From Ophiobolus disseminans (lineage: Eukaryota; Ascomycota; Dothideomycetes; Pleosporales; Phaeosphaeriaceae), in assembly GCA_010093685.1 (NCBI GenBank), contig MU006223.1:1360995-1424994 (forward strand): DNA of 64,000 bases. The letters are read 5' to 3'. Both the position numbers and the translations under genes were made by a program. Positions within the stretch are counted from its first letter, which is position 1. The number at the start of each line of letters is the position of its first letter. The notes under the pieces were generated by a model. That model searched no databases, was not told the origin of the DNA, and saw only the letters and a program-made list of their open reading frames with translations. This document shows positions 56,197 to 64,000 of the stretch, in pieces.

Positions 56197-56627
56197 GTGG
56201 TTTACTCATCATCATTTTGGACCTTGGTATGATGTTAGCCCGCCCACAGCGCTTACTGCAACGCTCGCAGGACATTTGTCATTGTTAGTTCGGTGGGGCG
56301 TGCATGCGCTAAGAATGGGGCTAAGAATGGGGGCGGAAAGCTGGTGGCCTTGCCGCGGACGCAACACAGCCTTACGCCCCGATATTGGCCCCCAGCATGA
56401 CTTGAACTCCTGGGCGCCGCCTTTAACATTATTCAGCGCTCACTATACATGGTCAACTATTGACCGAACCAAACTGTTGGCTCCCCATATCACTTTTCCA
56501 CAGCTACTACATCCCTTATACTATCTTTATCCCGAGGTCTCATCCAACAATAAACGCGTGTAAAGAGGAGGTAGTCATGACCTTTCGCGAATTTTCCCGG
56601 CCCTCAAACTGCTAGACGCGTCGCAAA
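56197..56627. other. Intergenic, no gene seen
   Basis: An open frame from 56078 to 56563 overlaps the PAQR end but has no family features; it is likely chance. Confidence 0.45.
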
Positions 56628-59600
56628 ATGTCATATTCACTTCTGGCGGCCGATGCTTCAAACGCGCACGATGAAAATCGACCCGTCAACGACGACCTCG
56701 CGAGTCGATCCAATTCTCCAAACGTTCCAGATAACGCCTCTTCGAATATTTCCACAAGTCGTCCCCCAGCGAGGTCTCTCTTTCCTAGTCCCGAGGTATC
56801 AACCCGTTCGTTGAGCAATTTTGGCGACGGTGATACCGATGCTGATCGCCCGGGATTGTCAGAGGAGCGCCAACCATTCTCGCCCGAGCATATGGAACCC
56901 GATTCACCTCTTCTTCGGCTTAGAGAACATTCCAACGTGAAAAAAGGCGAACCGAGCGACGATCAAACGAATGTCTTTCGACCACGCCATGACGAACAAG
57001 ATGTTCGGGACTTTGCCTCTCAAGAAGCCGTTGAGCTTGACTCGTTGGTGGTCGCAGATTCCAACGACACTCGACCTCTAAAGACATGGTTACCATACAC
57101 GTTACGGTCATGGTACATGGCTCTCGTTCTTACCACTACTAGCGCTCTGACGGTGGCTGTCGCGGTCCTGCTTGCCAAATCTCTCCGAAATACTGGCCTC
57201 GCGGTGGATGATGGCTCGAGCTCGCTTCTGTTTGGATGGCGGTTCTCACCCACATTCCTTGCTGTTCTCTACACCGAACTAGTCGCAATGCTATTCGAGG
57301 ATGTTCTGCGCACTGAGCCATTCGCATTGATGGCACGCACTGAGGGTGGTAAAGCAGATTCAACCTTGCTACAACGCCCAGGTGCTTGGTGGACGATTCT
57401 ACGAACAGCCACATCGACGAAGAACGGCAAACAGAGCTGGGCGCTGTTTTTGTCTTGTTTTCTTAACGTCCTGGCCTTCCTGGTCATCGCACCTCTTTCG
57501 TCTTCCATGTTAACGTCAATGGATGTTACGATACGCCGCGATACCGAGTTCTCCAGTCTCATTCCTAAAGCCGATGCCACGATATCTCTTCGGCCACATG
57601 GCGATACCTATTTTCGGACCATTAGTAACCTACTGCAGAACGTTTCGACGTCCGCGTTCATTACAGGATCGTATCTGGTTTTTCCTACCTGGCCAAGCAC
57701 GACACAAACAGCGCCGCTTGGAGTCCGGCTGTCCAACGAAACCCAGACATGGCTTACTCGTTCACTTGTCTACCAGCTCGAGTATGACTGTGTATCCATT
57801 CAACCGATCCGGCATCCAAATAACATTACCGTGAATGACCCGGATTTTGATTCCGAGACTCCGATGTCATTGCAGACCCAGACCATAGACAGCTGTTCGT
57901 ATATGGTGGATTTGCCAAAGGTTGGTATTAATGGAAAACAATTTCTTTACAGCGGCGGGGCGCTTTGGACCAATCCTACTGGATCTTCCTCGGACAGCAG
58001 ACTAGCTTCGAGGTGCAGCCAAGACGTGGACATCATACTGTTTACCACCCCGTGGAGCAATACAGACCGTGAAAAGGTGTTTCGGGTCAACGCGAACACA
58101 TCTCTAAAAGGCCATGTTTGTAGCACAAAAGTCTATCAAGGGGAAATTGACATGGCGATACTGAATACACCCAGCCTGACTCGGATCGATTTCAACGAGA
58201 CAATTTTCGAGCGTCAGAGAGTTGAAGTCTCTCCAAAATCTTTAGATGTCTCGAACATTCGGCACCTACTTGTTGATCCGCGATGGTCTGACTATCTATC
58301 AGAGCCTCTCAGAAACGCTGGCCTAGGTCCAAGCATACCCCACAGACTTCCGTATTTTGTAGGTGCCGCGGCTGCATTAGGTGCATTCTACAACTGGAAT
58401 TTGACCGCGATGATGCAATCTGACGACGTACCTGCGAGGGCTCGACAGGCTCAGCGAAGACTGTTTGGTGAATCGATACATGCATCCACCAGCATGGCAA
58501 ATGCGAGCGAGACTTTAACATACGCTGGAAGCAGCATTCACACGCAACGAAAAATTGTGGTAGTGCCGCAAGTTGCTATCGCCGTCCTCTCGCTGCTGAT
58601 ACTTTCGGCGATCTTGACTAGCGTCGTGTTCTTGATGACGCGATTGTCCAATCGCCCATTGAACTTAATACAGGATCCAAGTACTGTAGTGGGCACTGCA
58701 AGCCAGTTGCCGTTCTGCCACCCATGTCCTAACCTGCGCAACCTCAACCTCGCCTCAGGGAAAGACATTGATGGAAGTTTCGATGACGACAGGTATCGGC
58801 TAGATCATGAAGCGTTAAGAGCGGATGCCGCAGATGACAAGAACGAAGGTAAGTGGACAGGCCGTCACTGCCCGTCGCATAGTGTCAGGGGCTAACTACC
58901 GCAGACCAGCTCCAACGGTGCTCAGCCATGCATTCCGCATGGAAGCCTACCCCACTACGGTTATGGAATATTTCATTAATTTTCGTTTACATTGCCGCTC
59001 TCCTGATAGCTGTCTCGATTTTGTATCACTTTGCCGTTCAGAACAGGCTATACAAAACAGCTTTTGTTTATGAAGCCACAGTCCGCTGGCTTCAATCGGC
59101 CACTTTCGCCCCGTACTCGATCATACCAACATTGATGGCCATTGGAGTCGGTCTTTGGTGGGACACAATCGACAAAACCCTTCGCAGACTCCAGCCATTC
59201 TTGTCAATGTCTAAAACACCGACACCGATCGACAATGGAGCGGGTCTCTCATACCAGTCGTCGTACGTTACATGGACTGCTTCCAAGGCCCTTTCGCGGA
59301 AACATTGGCTATTAGCCATGATCACAACCGGCAGTATTGTGTGCAAAATTTGTGAGTCTCACCACGATCCTGCCGAACCTAACACTGACACGACGAAGTG
59401 GTTATCGCAATGTCTGCTCTCTTCGAGCGTGAACACGGTGTCTTGACAACCCCACTGCAAGTGAATCGCCTTGTTGAGCCAAGGCAAATCCCATACCTAG
59501 CCCGAGATTGGTACAATAGGGTATTGGTCCAAGGCGATAGGCAGCAAAGTGGCATAGCCGGACGCGTCTTGGGTGGCATGTTTGCCAATGCTCAAACAAA

Positions 59601-61450
59601 CTGGATGTACAGCGCTACCATACAGCTGGCGCTCAATGGGGTTGAACCTTCTTGGAGTAAGTCCGGTTGGAGCTTCCTGCCTCTGACTCTCCCGGATTTA
59701 CCAACAAGCTCAAATGCATCCCACGTCCAAAATATCGGAGCAGCGACGCCGGAGGTTACGCAGCCATTGTCCTCGACGAATTTCACTTTCACAACCACAG
59801 CGACAAGAGCTCGACTAGAATGCGAAAGCATACCTCAGGTTGGAGATGTCTCAACTTGGTTGGATCAAGTGAAGTTTCGGCAGTTCCCAAATTCTACCCA
59901 GGAACGTCCGGTGCCAATTCAAACTGGATATGAAGTTACACATATCATGTTCGGTTACCGTTACACTTCGCTACTAGCTCACCCAGGTCGTGTTTCATGC
60001 TGTCGCGATCCTTCGCGAGAAAATGAGACACAGTCCGTCGCCATCGGTTATTGGTCTACAACCGGAGACATAGAACAGTGGCCGAATGAGGATGTGCTTT
60101 GGCCAAGAAATGTGACAGTGAAGTGGCTCCGTGGATTGTCTGCCGCCTGGCCCACCAATGTCGAGATGCTTGACAATAGCACTGAGACGTCGTCACGCCT
60201 ACGTCACGCTAAATACATGTTCACTCAGGTACCATCATTACAAGCGCTCAATTGTCGACCAATCATCGAATCCGCGACCGCCAATGTCACTGTTGACTAC
60301 GGAACCAGAGCAGTGCAAAGTTTTGTAATAGCGGGAGATCTCCGGCCTGAGACATCACCTTGGTCTGATCCTTTTGTCTCACGAAAACTCACGTACAGAG
60401 ACGACCCAAGAGAAAATGATATGATTACGGATGTTGATGTATCGACAAGGTAAGCAGCTTCCCTGAACAAGTACCCCGCCTCGTTGCTGACCGTAGACAT
60501 TCTCAAGCTATGGAGTAGCCTTCATGAACTCACTTCTCGGCGCATCCGACCTCGAACAACTGCGCGGAATAACAACAAAGACCTTCGGCTCACAGGGAAA
60601 CGGTGTTATACCAACAGACGACCTGCATCTACACTCCACTTTGTTCAATGACGAAGCATCCATCAAGGACGAGACATTCAAAATCCGCGACAACAGCAGC
60701 GGCCTAAACATGGATCTCATGAGCTACGCAATGTACACACTCGCCGACAAGGATCCAGACGCCCTCCTCAACGCAACAACCATGCTACGTCTCGCCAACA
60801 AGGTCATCCAAACATACTTCCAGCACTTCGTCAGCACCAACACCGCGCCCAACTCAACATTCGGTGCATACCAACCCATCGGCGCCGAAGTCAATCCCGT
60901 GCTGTTGAACGCGAGCATGATGTATGACAAAATGAAATGGAAGCCGCAAACCAGCTATCCCCAACTCAACACCAGTCGCACCGCCAACGGAACTGTCTCC
61001 ACTCGGATCGAACTCCTCCAAATGAACGCAGCCGCGACGTGGATATCCGTCGTCGGCCTGACGTGGCTCTTATGCACAACCGTCGCGCTCCTCGCACTGC
61101 AGAAACGTTATCTCGACCCCCTTCTTCGCGACGTCGAAACTATCGCAGACGTCTTCGTGCTGGTGGCTGGGAGCGAGAACTTTATGAAACTCATTCGCGA
61201 GACGGATCCGCGGTATCTTGTCAGGAATAAGCAGATTTGCACGAAGCTGGGCTGGTTCAGAGCAAGAGATGGACACGTGCGGTGGGGCATTGAGGTCGTT
61301 GGTGATGTGGGAGCGGGCGCGGTGGAGTGGCTTGATGGGCCTGTTGGTGTGGTGTGGGAAGAAAAGGGCGCGAAGGAGAGGACGTGGTGGGAACGCGTGA
61401 TGATGAAGATACGGGATTTGGGATCACGGAAAGTCGCGAAGAGGAGGTGA
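56628..61450 (+). CDS. Large DUF3433 membrane protein
   Basis: Exons 56628-58848, 58905-59351, 59399-60449 and 60508-61450 give 1553 residues; introns are 47-58 bp. The N-terminal 150 residues are acidic and serine-rich (cytosolic or disordered). Two similar halves follow, each with the DUF3433 pattern: RSWYMALVLTTTSALTVAVAVLLA and WALFLSCFLNVLAFLVIAPLSSSML in the first, LWNISLIFVYIAALLIAVSILYHF and TFAPYSIIPTLMAIGVGLWWDTIDKTLRRLQPF in the second. Large domains between them are rich in N-glycosylation sequons (for example NNIT, NNTA-like, NVTV) and are probably extracellular. The second half ends with WISVVGLTWLLCTTVALLAL and a basic tail. Function is unknown; the family is restricted to fungi. 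All frames are intact. Confidence 0.9.
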
Positions 61451-61811
61451 GTTTGTAGCTCGGCACTCCATCTTGAAAAGAAAGATTTTCGAACTTCTTC
61501 CGACAGAATCGTGATATCGAGTATCATCACGCTTGCAAAGTCCAGCACCACGACTTAACACTTCCTTTTCTTCTCGATATACCCCGTAGTATGCAGGTAA
61601 TGCACGGCGCTCGTTCTATGGAAACAGTGCGCTCAAGCCTCCCCAGCCGCCATCTTCGCCTCGGCGAAGGACCGCTTCGTTCCACGTGCGAGAGCCTTGC
61701 CACAAGGATCGCGATTTCGTCCAACGATCCTGTTGTTCCGGCCTCGCCCTAACTTTTGCAAGTCGCCAGCAACTCGTGATTCCGCGCTCGTTAGCAAGGC
61801 ACGAACTTGCG
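61451..61811. other. Short 3'-3' intergenic region
   Basis: It lies between the convergent DUF3433 and rhodopsin-like genes. Nothing recognised. Confidence 0.5.
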
Positions 61812-63229
61812 CTAGTGCGCTTCGCGCGAGACCTTCCATTCCTGCTTGATCATGATGGCCTGAGAGTCATGGCTAGCAATAGATGCGCCCTCGTCATGGA
61901 AGCATTGGGCTTGGGCGTCGGCTGCTTCCTTCCCCCTTGCAGAAACGCGTTTATTGGATCCTTGTTGGAGAGCCGTTGTACTGGGCCGCAACACCAACAG
62001 ATCGTCGTCCTCGGTCACGATTTTGGGACGAGTTCGGATGTTAGATATCGTCTGCAGCTCGTGGCTGCCGTGTGTCCCGCTGCTTGCGCCGTATGTTGTC
62101 CCGTCTCGGGTGTAGCCGAGTGATACACCGGCTGTCATGAACCCTTGGGTAAAGCTCTTGAGTGTGGGTAGTGTAGCGGACATGAGGCTGTACGCTAGGA
62201 GGACATTCTGCCAAGTAACGGTCGAGACGATGTCTATTGCTTGCTGGTCGTTGTTGATGTACTCGGTGTACGCGACGAGGTGAACGATGGAGAACGGAAT
62301 GTTCCTGTGGATGTAAAGCGTCAGTGCTTGCCCAAGAAGTCATTGTGTCGTTGATGGTGCGACGTACGGGAGTCTGGTAGAGAAGGCGACCATGACAGCT
62401 AATCTGCGCTTCAAGGGCATGAGCGTGTCGTAGAAGCCGATGATTGGTAATATCATGATAAATACTTCAGTTATTACATCAAGGGCGGTAACTGCGTTGA
62501 GCCATGAGATCTGAAAGAGCTGTCAGCATGCGGAACATGGCAAATTGAGGTGTCAGAATGCGGAGATGTACACGTACCGATTTTGTGCAATGACCGCTGC
62601 CAGATGTTGGTATAATGTTACCAGGCGAACATCCGACGCTAGCGGTAAGAATACCACCAAGGCCCAGAGCCGCGATGACAGCCATGGCACCGTTCGCCGA
62701 TTGTGCAACATTGGACTTTCGCTCAAATACATTGCGCACGAGTATAAGGATAGAGCACTTTGATAGAGCGAGTGAGATGTAAAGAGAGATGCGGCTTGCA
62801 AAAAATGCCTGACAGCGTTAGTGTGGTTCAAACCTACGCAATGTACTCTTCAAAGAGAATTTGCTAACCTGTTGCAACAATGGCGCCTTTTCGTCGTCAA
62901 CAACCTTGAGCGATTTTCCAAGGCCATTTCTTAGCGACACCAACAGAGATGCCCACATGGCGAAACCCACGAGCTGGAGTGTAATTAGACCATTGAGGTG
63001 ACACAACAGACTAGTCAACACTTACATGGGCTACGGTTATGAGAATATCATCAAGAGCGTGTGCTCTTCTCTTCACAAATGTGAGTCGTACTGTGAGGAC
63101 CAAGGTTGCATATATTAATGATAGCAACGAGCTCACCCAAAGCACTGCGCTATGGTCGTCTGGTGTGAAGCGAGCGAAACGGTAGTCCGATTCCCCTATT
63201 GAAGACATGGAGTCAGGTATAGATCCCAT
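61812..63229 (-). CDS. Rhodopsin-like/PTH11-type seven-helix integral membrane protein
   Basis: Exons 63229-63026, 62973-62869, 62808-62578, 62510-62368 and 62304-61812 give 391 residues; introns are 52-67 bp. ATG 63229 (MGSIPDSMSS) was chosen since earlier in-frame codons look non-coding. Helices and motifs of the fungal rhodopsin domain (PF20684 type) are present: AVLWVSSLLSLIYATLVLTVRL, HALDDILITVAHLVGFAMW, ASRISLYISLALSKCSILIL, ISWLNAVTALDVITEVFIMILPI, RRLAVMVAFSTRLPNIPFSIVHLVAY and WQNVLLAYSLMSATLPTLKSF. The tail is hydrophilic (YGASSGTHGSHELQTISN). There is no CFEM domain. Relatives include PTH11-like receptor candidates, but signalling is unproven here. Confidence 0.88.
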
Positions 63230-64000
63230 CTGTTGCGCGAGTCGATTGAAAGGGTAGGGTGGAGAAACCTGTCGCGCGTGGGCTGCATCTTCTACGTACT
63301 TGGAGCACGTTTTCAAGAATACAATGCCCAAACCCTCGGGCAGACATACCACGTGTCGGATGACCCGAAGGATTCCACCAGGTAGAAGGTGCTGGGTATT
63401 GACTGTGCCACTCACATCATTTGGCTTCCATGTCTGTTGGTCACTATCACGCGAAATTGCGCATTGTATTAATTGTCTTTCTTTTGCTGATGTGCCCGCC
63501 GTAATACATGCACGAGCGTCACAATTCAAGGTACTCCTTGTATTGCAGAGCGACTCGAAACAGTAAGGATCGAGACGATTCGCTCTTGGGGTGGCGCGGG
63601 AAGTGCAGGCTGGCTGACGCTGGGCGGAGCATCTCTCCGAGGGTCGACGTGGGGGGGGATGGTTCGTCCTCGGTTGGGGAAGCTTTTATAGGATCGGATC
63701 AGCGCCTGGCTCGTATTCTGACAACGAACCGAGCCGTGCTACAGAAGAAATTATGTGGTAACACGGGTGTTGAGATGTAGGGGAACCGATGCGGCAGTCG
63801 CCCGAGCCCGTTGCGCGCGCCAGGCGGCTGCTTCCTTGCCCCACTTCTCGGTCCAGGCCGTCTCGTCCGCTTCCCCGTCCAACCCCACGTCCACTAAGCG
63901 ATCAGACGGGGCTTGCGCATGGCTCTCTCCATGCCATCTGCACCCTTGTGCGTTCTTATCACTTTACGTGCATCCAATCCGCGAAACAGGCCACACTCTC
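63230..64000. other. Upstream region of the rhodopsin-like gene, no further gene seen
   Basis: Frames here lack recognisable motifs. The last 250 bases are GC-rich and may lead into a gene outside the window. Confidence 0.45.

Overview
This window is nuclear DNA of a filamentous ascomycete (Pezizomycotina). The evidence is short GT-AG introns of about 41-90 bp with CTAAC/CTRAY-like branch sites, a HET-domain gene, DUF1996, DUF3433 and Zn2Cys6 genes, fungal Copia and hAT transposons, and nonsense mutations of the type left by repeat-induced point mutation (RIP). The gene families suggest Dothideomycetes (Pleosporales), but that placement is an inference.

Left segment, about 1-11645: a nest of insertions. 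The 3' part of a molybdopterin oxidoreductase gene of bacterial NasA-like type, carrying a eukaryotic intron, lies between a Copia retrotransposon (about 1-6588, continuing off the left edge) and a hAT transposon (7688-11017). The Copia is itself split by a second hAT (862-3987). Both hATs have 8-bp target-site duplications, and removing either one restores the reading frame of its host exactly. All three elements carry TAG stops that fit CpA-to-TpA change.

Middle and right, 11757-63229: ordinary gene space. In order: a secreted DUF1996 protein, an unrecognised 782-aa protein, saccharopine reductase (LYS9; frameshifted), an F-box protein (frameshifted), glutamate decarboxylase, a Zn2Cys6 regulator, a 4.4-kb stretch with no gene I can support, the divergent pair NRDE2/Nrl1 and UTP10, an Anr2/DENND11-like protein, 2-isopropylmalate synthase (LEU4), a DUF1989 protein, a HET protein, an SDR followed by a Zn2Cys6 regulator, a PAQR membrane protein broken twice, a large DUF3433 membrane protein, and a rhodopsin-like seven-helix protein.

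The genes do not form one obvious pathway. Themes are amino-acid metabolism (LYS9, LEU4, GAD), ribosome biogenesis and RNA surveillance (UTP10, NRDE2), and fungal membrane or self-recognition families. The most unusual items are the broken bacterial-type molybdoenzyme and the pair of hAT elements that share a terminal core but have different subterminal repeats.
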